Source: Fusarium oxysporum f. sp. lycopersici 4287
Taxonomy: Eukaryota; Ascomycota; Sordariomycetes; Hypocreales; Nectriaceae
Assembly: GCF_000149955.1 (NCBI RefSeq)
Contig: NC_030991.1
Span: 3,635,428 to 3,699,427, forward strand
Length of the DNA stretch: 64,000 nucleotides
Direction: 5' to 3'
Shown here: piece by piece, positions 32,089 to 45,423 of the stretch
Layout: every line of letters starts with the position of its first letter
Position numbering within the stretch: position 1 is the stretch's first letter
Notes under the pieces: generated by a model
The model's database searches: none
What the model was told of the DNA's origin: nothing
The model's input: the letters and a program-made list of their open reading frames with translations, nothing else
Made by a program: the position numbers and the translations under genes

Positions 32089-32797
32089 ATGTCAGAGGTA
32101 AATTACAGTAATAGAGCTGGTTTCCGGATCACACAATACAGCCGCATCCCTTCAGCAAACAAGGGCAAGATTGGCGAGCTGCTATGCCCATTTTCTTCAG
32201 ACAAGATATACAATTACTACCAGGTGAACCTTTCTTCAAGATGGTACAATATGCCACGATATAAGAGTTTCGTTTGTGTGTAGATGCCCTGTTCCAATTT
32301 GTTTATATGTCCACTAACCCGTATAGTTAATAATACACAGGGCAGAAGGCGATTTCTTCTCGGAGATTACGTATCAGTCACCAATGCTTCTCCCTACTCT
32401 AACATTTGCACTGCAAAATTGGGGCGGGCAAGTATAAAGCGTAAAAGGGATTGGGTGGCCCATATCGTCGACATCCGAGGTACAAGTCCCGTAGATGTTC
32501 ATGCCTTGGTTATATGGATGTACTGGCCTGAGGCACTACCTCGGAGGGGGAAAAGGGGAAAAGAATACCAGGAAAATGAACTCGTCGCTTCCAACCACCG
32601 TAAGATAGATCCCGTATCTCTAGTGCTGCGCCCACTAACATGTTATAGTGGGAGTAATCGATGTTAGGGACGTTGACCGCGTCGTGCCGCTAAAGGTGTT
32701 GAGAAAGACAAGAAACGATAAACGGTCTCAACGGTTCATTTGGAAAGACTTTTTCGATTGCATGCATGGGTCGATCATAGAGAATTATGCGCGTTAG
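32089..32797 (+). CDS. Small BAH-domain protein, three exons
   Basis: Exons are 32089-32277, 32341-32599 and 32649-32797. The second intron is clear (GTAAGA donor, CACTAAC branch, TATAG acceptor, 49 bp). The first (63 bp, ending ACACAG) is my best choice. The product is about 198 residues. It reads CPFSSDKIYNYYQVNLSSRW, then RRRFLLGDYVSV, then RDWVAHIVDIRGTSPVDVHA, then WMYWPEALPRRG, NELVASNHLGVIDVRDVDRV and FIWKDFFDC. This is nearly the whole fungal BAH module with little else. BAH domains bind nucleosomes or histone tails in gene silencing. The protein may be a stand-alone reader, or a truncated copy of a larger gene. It is convergent with the RBR gene. Confidence 0.8.
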
Positions 32798-33599
32798 TTC
32801 GGAACGAACTTGGTAGTATATCATTCTAATGATACTGCCACAGCCGGGAATGCTTGCCAGCTGAGGCCGGAGTGACCAGCGTGTTGAGGCTTATGGCTGC
32901 GAGCTTATATCACCACAATGGCGTAGACCAGCGTGCCGTACGTACCCTTTACCGTAGGAGATATCTACTACAAGGATAGCTCGGTTAGTCTCCCTTTAGA
33001 AACTTCATAGTGTTATATATACCTATCAAGTCCGTCTGCTGAGATTGATCTCGAGGGGCTCGTTAGCGTCCATGCTATATGTTCAGAAACATGTTTGCCT
33101 TTCAGTAGATAGCGACAATTACTCAATGCGTTTCCACCCCCAGTTGCACTAGTCAGGTGTTTGTTCAGCAGTCTGCCATATTGCCTTGCCTTGGTGCAAG
33201 GGCGTCGCGCAGTCTGGTCCCTGGAAAGATCGCGAACAGCCCCATAAATCAGTGTCATCGTGGATACACTGGGCACTACGTTGTGAGCCAGATGTGTTAT
33301 TTGCCGTTGAGACTTGTGGTTGAGAGCTCATATCACGACTGAGAACTTAGTACTGGGTACTAGGGTCAAAGGTATCACCTCTCTCCCTCTATCTGTAATT
33401 CTTGTCGGAGAAGACGTGTGACTGGAGTACAAGAATTTCGAGTCGCGGCGAAGAGATCGAGACATAGGATCGAAAGGCAAAGCCATGACCCTTGGAATTG
33501 ATGAGAGCCATGGGATTGATAGACTCTTGGCTAGCTAGGTAGTATTCACGATGCCAGGAACTACACATCTTCTTCAAGTTTGAAACGTTCTCCAGCCCG
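32798..33599. other. Intergenic region between convergent BAH and RBR genes
   Basis: I see only short ORFs and no motif. Confidence 0.45.
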
Positions 33600-34732
33600 T
33601 CAGAGGGAGAACTCAAAACCAAGGTCGCTCGCTGCATGCTTGGCATTAGTCGCCTCTGATAGCGGTGTCCTAGCAGCATTCTCGGCCTCCCTGGTTTCTC
33701 TTGCATGTCGATCCTTGACGTCATCGTATAAGTGACAGTTCCCCTCCTTTCCACCTAGAGACGCGTCGTTGAAGTGACTGTAATTACAGGGTTGGGAGCA
33801 AACGTAGCACTGCACGTTTTGACAGCCCGTTCGGGTACAGGTCATCTTATTGCAGCCCGCCTCTTTGACAAACGGGGTTTCGCCTACCAAGATCATTGCC
33901 GAACATACATCTAGAGTGTGGGAACGTACATCTGTTACATTTGCGAATGACTGCATTCGACATGGCTTCCTCGACCTTGTGCCTACCATCAGCACTTCTC
34001 GCAGCGGCTGCCTCTGTACATGTCATGGGGATATGAGTTTTCCGATTACACTGGCGGCAGCTTATGATTTCGCACTCAGGATGTCTGCACTTGAACTCCT
34101 TGTTAGCAGATACCGGGGGATACACTTCTGCATAGGAACAGAAGGGGCATCTAGCCAGATCTGTCATGTTGGCCAGGCGCAAGTTCGTTTCTTGCTCGCA
34201 GCGGTCCCATGCAAGAGAGAGTCCTTCGTCCATGAATTTGCCTCGTTCCCCCCTTGGCAAGCTGGCTTCACAGCTGTTCATGGACATACAAACTATGTGA
34301 AGTTTGCCGAGGGCGACCTGCGACTCGACGTACCGCCGAGAACAGACTTTGCAGAATGACTAATGGTTGTTAGCTGCACTCGAGATGATGGCATTGCACT
34401 TACATGAGCAGGCTCTCCACCACAATGAACGGCTTGGCCTATCGGAATCTCATTAAAGCAACACTCACAGCTCATCGACGGATCTCCAGACTTGGGCGAT
34501 TTGTTGTCATATTGTTTGATGTTCCTTCGTTTGCTTTTGCCGTCTTGTGTGTCGGCTTCGCCTTTCCTTTTTCGCAGTTGCTTTTGTATGGTTTACCCGA
34601 CTCCTGACGATCTAAGATCCGGTTTATCACTTTGTCTGGGTCGAACCCCAATGGCTTTGCGACTGACTGAAGATAGTCAGGGCATATGTCCGGAAACACT
34701 TTTGTGACAGCAGAACGGCAATTGCGGCTCAT
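33600..34732 (-). CDS. RBR-type E3 ubiquitin ligase, shortened, one frameshift
   Basis: Exons are 34404-34732, 33930-34359 and 33600-33883. The introns are 44 bp (GTAAGT..TTAG) and 46 bp (GTACGT..GTAG). The start MSRNCRSAVTKVFPDICPDY matches the conserved N-terminus of this fungal RBR family. RING1 begins CECCFNE; IBR has CPFC, CRHPEC and CRQCNRKTHIPMTC; RING2 has CNRCETPFVKEAGCNKMTC and NVQCYVC. In RBR enzymes the Cys in the GC.KM motif accepts ubiquitin from E2. The frame slips by one base at the AAAA near 34582-34585, and one extra A restores a 347-residue protein. The long linker that usually separates the N-terminus from RING1 is almost absent. Confidence 0.8.
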
Positions 34733-35808
34733 GTTTCATCCTATGAAATGCTCGGCCGCAGTGCCTCAGTTAAAGTATGGACGAGCTGCTACTTCTCGAG
34801 GTATGGGCTGGTTAATGACGAGAGGAGAAAACTGCGAGCGTAAACCGTGGACAACATATGCCATTTCTATTTCTACAATCACCTGACGGACTCCTAAATA
34901 TCCTCGACGCGCCACTGAGCGTGGAGAGGACCCTCAATTTCTGCCTACAACGCTGCCTTCGTCGTCAGTAGCTCCATACCAAAGCCGCCGCCTTCGGGAC
35001 ACGCCGACCTTATAGTATCCAATCATGCATTCATGAAGGGAAAACTGCCAATCTTCTTCAATCCAGCCCTGCACTTCAGCTGCGTCACCACCGGAATTCT
35101 GTCAGATGCCGATCCGTGCAGATATAGAAGGGTGTGGATGATGCGCTCGACGCCGTGAAGAGGGGGTGAAGTTGCCTTGACAATCAACAGAGAGTATTCC
35201 GACATCCCCACCCTTCGTGAAGTAGAGCATCCGGGGTGCTAGGAATCCAGGAAAGTAGGAAATAGCCACTGTGCATCCTATAGGGGATGCGTAAGCCGTG
35301 TGAAGTCAGACCTTCCGCTACAAGGCTAAGCAGCAAGGAAGCCACGACCAGATTCAAGGCTAATACTCGAACATCAAGTTATTTCAATGTGTATTGAGGC
35401 AGTGCGGCTCGTTCACCAAAATTCTGCGCAAGATGTCATGGAACAATACGACAATAAATCACTCTATGGACATAGCCACCCGATACACTCTACTCATCGG
35501 CGCGCGGACGTCTGCAGCCAACGTCATTCGCGTTGGACCGGCGAAGATGCAAGTCCACAGCATGATCTCATGATGATGAATGCATGGAAATGGAACCATG
35601 AAAGTGAAAAGAAGGCGTGGAATGTTAGCTCGAGCAAAGTTGGAGGCACCAAGCCGGGCGAATACATGTATATCTACGTGCCTAAGCCCTTTCTACATCC
35701 ACCTAACTCTGCCCACTCTCTTACATCTCATAGCAATATCAATTTGCCATCATCTATTACTCGAAAGCCGGTTTTTATTGACAAAAAGTTTGTTTGGTTG
35801 GCTCTACA
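34733..35808. other. Intergenic, nothing convincing
   Basis: A minus-strand ORF at 35023-35211 (MGMSEYSLLIVKATSPPLHG) is protein-like but isolated. The long plus-strand frame at 35387-35863 has no codon or motif support. Confidence 0.4.
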
Positions 35809-36135
35809 ATGGCCCGATTTAGCGCAGACTATACAGATTCTGAGACCGACGGTGAGTATTTAGAAAGGGTTTATGAATACTTCTTACTGACTCGATTTCC
35901 TCCACAAGGTCAAAAATTCAACCCAGGCAATCAACGGCGCGCCTTTAGAGTCCGATCACATAGCTGCCAGACCCGTCATGAGGAGTTGAAGAATAGGGTC
36001 GCCGAAGTTGAACGACTGCTGCAGAAAATTAGGGACGCTGAGGATACTCGAATCCCCCATCAGAAACCAAGAAGTTGGTTTGAGACATTTCTCTCTTTGA
36101 TCGCCCTTATATCACTACTTTTGAGGTTGGCTTGA
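35809..36135 (+). CDS. Small tail-anchored membrane protein with an in-frame intron
   Basis: Exon 1 (35809-35851) encodes MARFSADYTDSETDG. A 57-bp intron (35852-35908, GTGAGT donor, TACTGAC branch, CACAAG acceptor) is a multiple of three and open. Exon 2 runs 35909-36135. Spliced, the protein has 89 residues; unspliced, 108. It has a basic middle, a coiled coil (EELKNRVAEVERLLQKIRD) and a single C-terminal hydrophobic segment (WFETFLSLIALISLLLRLA). The plan suggests a tail-anchored membrane protein. No family is recognised. Confidence 0.6.
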   Translation: MARFSADYTDSETDGEYLERVYEYFLLTRFPPQGQKFNPGNQRRAFRVRSHSCQTRHEELKNRVAEVERLLQKIRDAEDTRIPHQKPRSWFETFLSLIALISLLLRLA

Positions 36136-37015
36136 CGGAGAAGGACGATCATCATCTCTCTGGGGTACTAGACTTGTCATCATATTCTCTTCTAGTAGTA
36201 TTCTTAATATTTATTCCTGCTCATAAACATACCATCGGTTCTCCATCAACAAATGTGATGTACTACGATGAGCATTAGGCTTCCAGGAAAGGGAATATCC
36301 ACCAAGCATATAGCAGGCAACAGCGTGAGTACCTAAGCCTGAGCTTCAGAGAAGTCATTGTGCTAACGTATTGGCCAGAGAAAGGGCGAGATAATCGGTA
36401 AAGAGGACGAGGTGTTCTGTGCGAAGGCCGCACCACCTATTAAATAAGAATGGTGGAACGTTGCGGCGACGCAAGAGCTACCTTGATTAACTCAAGATAG
36501 GTTTTCAGCAATAGGTTTTTATCTAGACTACCGAGGCATAACTGCAAATGACCTTGGACAATGTTTCAACTGCAATGACCCATCCAACCTGCTGAGTCAT
36601 GTGTTGTCTATTTGGCGTTGCTTCGAAGCGCGCCACGGAACTGCTCATGGGTACTGATGATTATTCATCTGCCTGCGTCGATAGGTTTCATTACTCACCA
36701 GATATTGAAGGAGCCAGAAGGGGCCTGTATAAATATATCACGGAAAGGGAGTTGATACGTGTATTGCAAAGCGAGTCCCAGTTCGTCGCCGGAGTGTGTG
36801 TTTGCTCTACCTACAGCACTACAAGAGCAGTAAATAGCTAAAGCTTACGCGAGCCACGAAAATAGCAAAATATCCATATATCTATCTTCTTTTTCCTAAT
36901 ACTTCATGGGATCATTGCCATTCGAACATGAATAGGTGTCTACCCACGCCGGTCATAATCCCTAAAAATGCAAAAAAGGAAGAGTCCTTTCGTAAAACAA
37001 CAACTTGAAGAGTTC
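36136..37015. other. Intergenic, nothing seen
   Basis: This is AT-rich sequence without recognisable genes. Confidence 0.45.
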
Positions 37016-37695
37016 CTAGGTTAATATATTTGCAGGCTGCCGCCTCTCCAGATTTGCCGGATCTCCTCGTCTATCGTATTTCTCCACCATGTTCGTCATG
37101 GAAATAAAGAATTTCATATCGCTCGGTTCCTTAATTTTGGCCCACAATTCCGTCCACTTGATCCACATCCACTGAACATGCTTATGTGGCTCCTTCAACT
37201 GTACAGAAAGATATGTTAGCTGCTACGGAGGCTCTTTCTGCCAAGAATAAATAGGATACTTTGGAGACCTCCACAAGTACTAACCTCTGGTTGCTGATTA
37301 GGATCTGTCTGCACCACGACATAGAAGTGGCAACGCCAAAATTGATCTAGGCAGTCGTCTGTTACGCCCCAGATGGGTTCGTCCCCAATTGGACGAATTT
37401 TCACCTTCAAGCCGACTTCCTCTTCGCACTCGCGCACGACAGCCTCTTCTGGAGTTTCACCGTCATCGACCTTACCGCCTGGAAATGCCCAAGAGTCTAT
37501 TGGCACAGAATAGTTAGTCGAATCCAACAGGTTCATGCATACACCAGCGCGGTATGTACCTGGCGGCCCATTCTCTAATATTTCCCGAGTTTTGAGTCTC
37601 TTCTCTAGGATGAGAACCTGTTCACCGTGAACAATAATCCCCATAGTGCCATTCATCTGGGGAGTGTCGTAGGTTGGGCGTTCGTTGGAGGACAT
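37016..37695 (-). CDS. Nudix hydrolase, three exons
   Basis: Exons are 37560-37695, 37285-37496 and 37016-37198. The introns are 63 bp (GTACAT..AATAG with a GACTAAC branch) and 86 bp (GTTAGT..TACAG with an AGCTAAC branch). The start at 37695 gives MSSNERPTYDTPQMNGTMGI. After splicing, GPPDSWAFPGGKVDDGETPE leads into RECEEEVGLKV, a complete Nudix box GX5EX7REUXEEXGU that binds Mg2+ for hydrolysis of nucleoside diphosphate-linked substrates. The product is 176 residues, normal for a stand-alone Nudix enzyme. The late WRCHFYVVVQTDPNQQPE and HVQWMWIKWTEL strands complete the fold. The substrate cannot be told from the sequence. No targeting signal is seen. Confidence 0.88.
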
Positions 37696-39635
37696 GGTGG
37701 ACGGGGTGGCTATGCGAGACAATGATATATTTTATGGTTCAATAAAAAAGGTTGGATTGAGAAAAGTGTGGAATCTATAAAGATAATGCGTGAAACACGC
37801 AAACGTCGCGAGTAGGCGGTGGGTTTATATAGTAACAGTAGCAGGGATTTGAGAAAACGAGAGATCGGGAAACTCGTTCCTTCAAGTCGCGCATAACAAC
37901 ACCTTTATAACTGAAAAGCGGTGAGCGTAAACAATGGTAATTCTGCCAGCCAAAGCATACCGCCTCAACTAGGCCATGCATAACCCCGTAAGTTTGTAAA
38001 TTCAACCAGGGTTGATGGTGCATAGTGCGCTGAATAGTGTTGCACTATCCCTATTTGCCCTTACGTGGCTGTGCCGTGTCAGCCTCGCAATCTTGTTACT
38101 GTACACCACGCAGGCGCCTGGTGCTGGGGACAATGCAGAGACCAATAATTGGCTCGGTGCTAGATTTCTGATGGGTCGGAGCTTACTGCGGCTGATGAGT
38201 TTGCGCTGTTGTATGAGAAGCGAGAAGGCGAACGTGATGATGTCAAAATTTGGTCCCTCATCCGCTGTACTTCATCCAAATGCAGTTATTCGCTGTATTC
38301 GAACGCTAGAGCAGATGGATTAGGAAGCAGCTACATGTTCTCAAGCCACACACGCTAGAAGTAAACAGGCCGCAATGTCCAAAACCCAAATTTCGCCGTC
38401 ATGCATGACATGTAGATTTGTCGCCTTGGCGTATGAAGCTGATTGCCTGTTATTGTATTCATGTTGATGGCCGCTTTGATCAGAAGCAAAATGCGCTTCT
38501 CGTTGTCGCAGTGGCATCAAGATTCATGTCTCTCGTATCCTCTATAGTGTCGGCCTCTCTACGTAGTCAATCTTACCAGAAGCTCGTTTCCAACGCAATC
38601 TCCGCTTCCCTGACGAGAATAAGCGCTAGTTCAGCTACTCGTCACCTCCAAATCTTTCCTTCGTAGTCAGTCTCGCTTTGGAGCCCTCTTGCAGATGGGG
38701 TTAGGCCCCAACGAATGCTCAGTCGCAACATGACCACCGTGATTTTAGTGACGATACTTACCATCGCATCGCACATTAGTACACTCAGTTCTATGTGGTG
38801 ATTGCAAGCTCTAGGCCGTATGTCGCATTAAACTCAGGATTTTATATGAGTACTACCATCAATCATATTGGTGTCCTGACGAGATCCGGGAACAACGGCA
38901 GATGTAACCATCAACGTCGAATATTGTGACTTGTTCACTATTCTGTAAATTAACGAGCACAGTGGGCACTAATCTTTGAGACCCTTCGAGAAGACCCTAC
39001 GGTTATGGCGGCCACTACCCCTGTGTCCCAATGTTTCAGTGACATTTGTGAAAGAACCTACACTCCTCCCTAAGTGCCCCATACTCCTTTTAGCAGGTAA
39101 TCGCTCGCTTTCTAGCCACATATTTCGTTTCATGCACCGGCAACGAGATTAGGTTCGCTTTTATAGATAGATGAATACATCCCAACATGGCACGCTTTTT
39201 CTCTCTTCTGTATATAGATAGATAAGACTGTGGTGTTTCTTGGCATCTTCTTCTCTACCGTGAAGGAAGACAGGAGGATATGTGCAATATTGGCCGCCAG
39301 GGTGAACGCAAGCATCGGGAGGGCTTCAAGACCTCTTCTGGGAAACTTCAGATCCCAAGGGAAGTGAGTAGAAGACATTTGAGAAATGGAGGTGATGTTA
39401 GAGGACTGGTGTGTAATAATTGAGCTTTGCTGCATTGAACTAGGAATCAAATCTTCGTTCTTTCCCATCTGCTTCCTTTCCTTATCAAGAATAATTCTGG
39501 CCTTGCTGGCGTGGCTACATGCATCAGCTCCAATTTCAAGCCCGAAGAACCAGATTTCAGCAAAAGCATACTGTTGCTGTGACAAGAGTAAAGTATGATC
39601 AGGTAACAGGCCAGTAATAAGTGCAATGTTTAGTA
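37696..39635. other. Intergenic, nothing convincing
   Basis: An ORF at 39130-39585 (-) lacks an ATG in its first third and has no motif. The remainder shows only short ORFs. Confidence 0.4.
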
Positions 39636-40565
39636 TCAGCCGCTTTGCGGTTCATCCCGGGTTTTCTGACGATCAAGGCGTCGTACGACAGCACCAAGAA
39701 CAACCTTGAGAATCCCATCTGCGGTCAAAGCCTTAACGTTGTCCGAAGTGGTAGAATTCCAAGTTACTGTATCAACCATATCGCGAATGTCCTCATCAGC
39801 GAGATCATCGTCGAGCTTCCGGAGAGCCTTAGTAGCACCAAAATCGTTGCCAACCTGGAAGAACTGGATACCGACTTGATGAGGGGGTGCCTCGATCTGA
39901 TCGAGCTTCTTGGCGTGATGAACGATGATACTCTCTGGATCGTCCGAAGGACTTCCGTCTGTGATTACGATGATGTTAACAGGCTTGGTCGAGTCAACAT
40001 TAGCCGCACGACGGGAAAGGTGGGCGACATAGGGCTTGAGAATGCTGTGAAGACGAGAACCCGTTGGTGTTGCTCCGCAGGGACGGACGGACTTGAACAG
40101 ATGTTGGACTTGGTTGGCATCACGGATCTGGAAATATCCACCGGGTGCTTGAACTCCAGTTCCGATGGCTGGCGATCGATGGTTCAGGAAGTAGACGTCA
40201 ATACCGTCGGGGTCGTGGGAAGTACAGATCGGGGCAATAGTGCTCAGAGCCTCTTGAACCTCCCCCCATTGACCAGCCATGGATCCAGAGTCGTCAATGA
40301 CAAAGATGGTATCGAAAGTTGAGAGGAAGGCAAGTCTATCTTCGGCACTGTTGGTGCTTGATATACTAGGTGCTGGTGAAGCTCCACGCCGAGGAACGTT
40401 GAGAAGAGGAGCTGTCCTTTGAGTGGGCTCATAAGCAGGAGGAGCCTCCTCAGGAACATCGAGGAAGGGTTTGCTCTTGGGGGTCGACTTTGAGTTGTTG
40501 AAATGTGTGCGATCCTCGACGGAGGACTTCTTGGTTAAGAACTTATTCCTGAAGCGACTAAACAT
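39636..40565 (-). CDS. von Willebrand factor A-like domain protein
   Basis: This is an intact single-exon ORF of 309 residues. The first ~80 residues are Ser/Pro-rich and disordered. From ~84 a vWA fold begins with TFDTIFVIDDSGSMAGQWGE, carrying the MIDAS motif DxSxS, followed by the late strand VNIIVITDGSPSDDPESI with its TDG. The C-terminus keeps GIQFFQVGNDFGATKALRKL and DMVDTVTW. The fungal cytosolic vWA proteins of this type have no signal peptide and no settled role. The start MFSRFRNKF is the only in-frame Met near the 5' end. Confidence 0.9.
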   Translation of the reverse strand: MFSRFRNKFLTKKSSVEDRTHFNNSKSTPKSKPFLDVPEEAPPAYEPTQRTAPLLNVPRRGASPAPSISSTNSAEDRLAFLSTFDTIFVIDDSGSMAGQWGEVQEALSTIAPICTSHDPDGIDVYFLNHRSPAIGTGVQAPGGYFQIRDANQVQHLFKSVRPCGATPTGSRLHSILKPYVAHLSRRAANVDSTKPVNIIVITDGSPSDDPESIIVHHAKKLDQIEAPPHQVGIQFFQVGNDFGATKALRKLDDDLADEDIRDMVDTVTWNSTTSDNVKALTADGILKVVLGAVVRRLDRQKTRDEPQSG

Positions 40566-42057
40566 TTTTGGTGATGAAGAAGCTGCGTATAGCGTGTTAC
40601 GGAAGGTGTTTTTGGTCAGTGCCTGTTGCTGAAGTTTTGGATCAGGCTCTCTTTGGCAGGAAGCGGTATGTCGCGGAATCCAAAGATGGGGGTTTCTTTA
40701 CAAAGCGCTATTTTTGTGATTTCGGCGTCGCCGGTATTCGCTTGTTGATGATTGCGGTGGGTGATGGTCATGGGCACTGCGACGCTTTATAATGAAAAAG
40801 ACCCTTGCCATCCATCATTGCACGAGGCTCACAAGGCAGGATCAAATAGCTTATTTGGCATATTGGTGTTTCTATGCCAAGCCCCTGTGCCCCTATGTTA
40901 TCGAGACGAATTTAGCGTTTGGCAGTGCCCCCAAGGCACAGCCTCGAACTGTTGTTGATGGAGAGGGCGGGGGGGTGTGGAGATCCTACCTGCTATTCAG
41001 CTCCCGCACTCTTAGGCTGGAATTCGCCTGGCAATTGTCCAAATTGTTATCAAGTCGAACCAATCAGCACAATTATTGTTCTAAGTGGTCTCCAACCCCA
41101 AGCCTTCTATTCTAGCTATATGTCATGAGCAGTTTGCAACTTCCCAAGTAATTACCCCACTTTTGTGGTTGATTTGAATTCGAGGCAAGCCACGGATCAC
41201 ACTTTGCTCTGGAGTAGCCACCGCGACCCGTGAAGAACTAAGCCTCACCAATCCAGTGTCATGGATATGTGAAGAAGTTGGCATCCCAAGCGAGTCCGTC
41301 TGGAAAACGCACTGTGAGCTGCTGGTGTATGGCACAACCATTTCTGTAGTCGCGGTCTCACACAATGTTCAACTCGCATACTGTAGAATACGTCTGAATC
41401 CAGGAACCGCTGATAAAGGTGCGAATGCATTATATAAATCTACTATTTGGAGTTGGCTATATCCTGCCAACAGAAGACTAAACACAAACACCTCGACGTA
41501 AATACATTTGAGATGACTTCTAAAAATCCTTGAAAACATCAGCAACAACAGTATTGACAGAGCACCGCGCTCTTAGAATGGCAAGTCAACCGCGGTGAAC
41601 CCCTATGACCCACTGATGGGTGCCGAGTTTGAGAACTAGCTAATAATGCATATCCGCCACCGAGTTGATAGTTGAGGGGGAGGTTAAAAGCCACCTTACG
41701 CGTACCCCGTTTCTGGCTTCTGTTTCTAGAGAAGAAATCAGGGTTTCACAAAAGGCGGCCTCTGGCCCACTTTACTCAGAACGAAAGTTGGCGGTCTCAA
41801 GAAGGAAGTTCATAATTACATCAAATCAAATCAAATCACGAACGTATCTGCTACCAAGACTGACCTCAGGGGCCATAGATTCATTTGTATGGTGATTGAG
41901 TCGTTGAAATGGGAAACAAAGATATTTTAGCATGTTGAGGTTTTGGATCCAGCGCGTACCAATTGTGGTTTCAAGAATAATAAATGTTGCTTTTGACACC
42001 AGTCGAATTTTCAGGCATCATTTGATATTTTCACAAAGAAGAAGAAAAAAAGGAAGG
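40566..42057. other. Intergenic, nothing seen
   Basis: Only short unconvincing ORFs occur between the vWA gene and the first MITE. Confidence 0.45.
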
Positions 42058-42171
42058 TACAGATATTTTCAGGTTCAGTTTCCACGTGCAAGATTTAACT
42101 TTTCTCTTATGCCTGCTAAAACAGTAAAGTTACAAACATTTATTGGGAAACTGAACCTGAAATTGACTGTA
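42058..42171. mobile_element. MITE-1 copy A
   Basis: It is 114 bp, with left end TACAGATATTTTCAGGTTCA and right end AACCTGAAATTGACTGTA. It differs from copy B (57394-57507) at only two positions. It lies about 230 bp upstream of the chitinase start. Confidence 0.88.
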
Positions 42172-42265
42172 GAAGAAAGAAGGAAAGAGGGAATCACTAT
42201 CCACAGGTACGTAGCTCGGTCAAACACAAGGGGTGAGACGACAAGCTTTCGCATCTAATGGCATA

Positions 42266-42384
42266 TACAGTGCATCTCGGGTTTTAGTTTTTGAAATTTC
42301 ATCTTTGATTGCTGCTTCTGCCCGCAAAAATAGCAAGACTATTAATATCGAGAGGGGAGCTGAGCCTGAAATTCATTCCCTGTA
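42266..42384. mobile_element. MITE-1 copy C, just upstream of the chitinase start
   Basis: It is about 119 bp, with left end TACAGTGCATCTCGGGTTTT and right end GAGCCTGAAATTCATTCCCT then GTA. It ends 16 bp before the chitinase ATG at 42401, so it probably supplies part of the 5' UTR or core promoter. Confidence 0.85.
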
Positions 42385-42400
42385 CATCAATTGTTTAGAC

Positions 42401-43971
<1,571 letters not shown>

Positions 43972-44503
43972 GACACGACTTGATGGGCATGAAATGTACT
44001 ATAACTATCACCGAATCACACATGTATGCTTTTGTATTTCTGTACCACAGTCACATGCCTCCAACCTTCACCTTTGCGTGGTCCAAACATCCCTAAGCTG
44101 CGGTGGCGATGTGCCGTAGTCTTATGGAATGAATTATGTAGTATCTCAACTGAGCACTATGCTTTACTCGTTAGTCACCACTATTGTAGCAAGGCTGGGT
44201 GATCTCTAGTAGTCCCATCGAGCCCAGTCCAATTATAGATAATCTATAGGCACGGCTTCGAGATGTTTTCACCACTGATATCGATGTATCGCTACTTGCT
44301 TACAACCTTTAGAAGCCTAGCATTCACTGGGAACTTTCAGATATGGGTACTTGACGCAGCCGTATATTTGCCCTACGGGGCAGGCTCAGATCACAACCGA
44401 AGGAAGCCTCATTGTCATACCTAACTATCTACTCAAATCCCCAGAAGCAGGCCCGATCCGCGCTTTACACTGACGTTCTATTGCATTATCGCGTACCAGG
44501 CTA
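43972..44503. other. Intergenic, nothing seen
   Basis: These are the 3' ends of convergent genes, with no motif. Confidence 0.45.
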
Positions 44504-45054
44504 TTAATTTGCTTCTAGTCCTTCGGGGTCACCTACAGCTGCTCTTTCAGCACATACCTTGGTAGTTTGTAGGAGATTGATCATGTCACCAAGAACTCTC
44601 TGCACGTAATCCAGCTGTTTCGATAGTGGTTCACTAAGTGGCAACTGTAGGGCATGGCCGCTTGCCCCCTTGGTCTCGTCGGACATGGTCATAGTGGTTT
44701 CGACATCCGATGAACTTAGTGCAATTGTAAGTGCCGGTGCCCTGCGACGCCTCCGTCGTGTTTCCACCCTGCGCCTTTTGCTTCGCAACTGGGGCGATGA
44801 TGGTACTGATACCTCTCTCACGGGTGAGTCGGGCTCAACAAAGCCTACCAGGTCTCCATTATGATCTGTGTAATCAACATCAGACTCGCTGCCTAAGAGA
44901 CGCTTTAGCTCATGGTGCCCCAATTATCTGTGAAAGCCTCGCCACCCATACCTGGAGGAGTACTCGAACACGACTCAGTACATGAGGTGTCGTGGCTCAT
45001 TAAATCAAAGAAATCTTCTACGTCTTTACGCTGCATTTCTATCGGTTGTAGCAT
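44504..45054 (-). CDS. Small basic protein with a C-terminal coiled coil, two exons
   Basis: Exon 1 (44952-45054) starts MLQPIEMQRKDVEDFFDLMS. A 59-bp intron (44893-44951, GTATGG donor, CTTAG acceptor) joins STPPG to SESDVDYTDHNGDL in phase 1. Exon 2 is 44504-44892. The product is 163 residues. It has an acidic Ser-rich region, a strong basic cluster (SKRRRVETRRRRRRAP) that could be a nuclear signal, and a helix near the end (SKQLDYVQRVLGDMINLLQT). No known domain. The plan (acidic patch, NLS, short coil) recurs in several small genes of this window. Confidence 0.55.
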
Positions 45055-45423
45055 GGATGGTTAGAGAAATAGGAAGTTCACTTCGATACAAGCCAGGCGA
45101 GCATTCCGTTTATAGTTGACTGCGATACTCTTTTTCTTTTCCCCAAAATGGACGTCTGAGTACCAGTACCCAGCTTCGTATGTGTTTTCAACAGGCAGGA
45201 TCAAATGGGTATCTAGCTATTTCAGTCGTGTATTCCCGTGAATGAATGTGGGATGTATGTGAAGGTTTTGCGATCATGTGTGGTTAAAAGACGTCGCCAA
45301 ATGAGACACATAGTCACGCGTACTTGTATAATGTCCTGAGGGTTACTAATTGGCCTTTTGCGACAAAGCTGTGACAGGTAATAGAGCCTGATGTAGTCGG
45401 CGGGAACGGTAGCCGCCGATTTA
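45055..45423. other. Intergenic upstream region
   Basis: This is a divergent promoter interval. No gene is seen. Confidence 0.45.

Noticed and set aside
35387..35863. 158-codon plus-strand ORF
   Set aside because: It has no domain, its composition is irregular, and it overlaps the better-supported tail-anchored gene at 35809 in another frame.
39130..39585. 151-codon minus-strand ORF with a possible membrane segment
   Set aside because: It lacks an ATG near its 5' end, has no splice partners and no recognisable motif.
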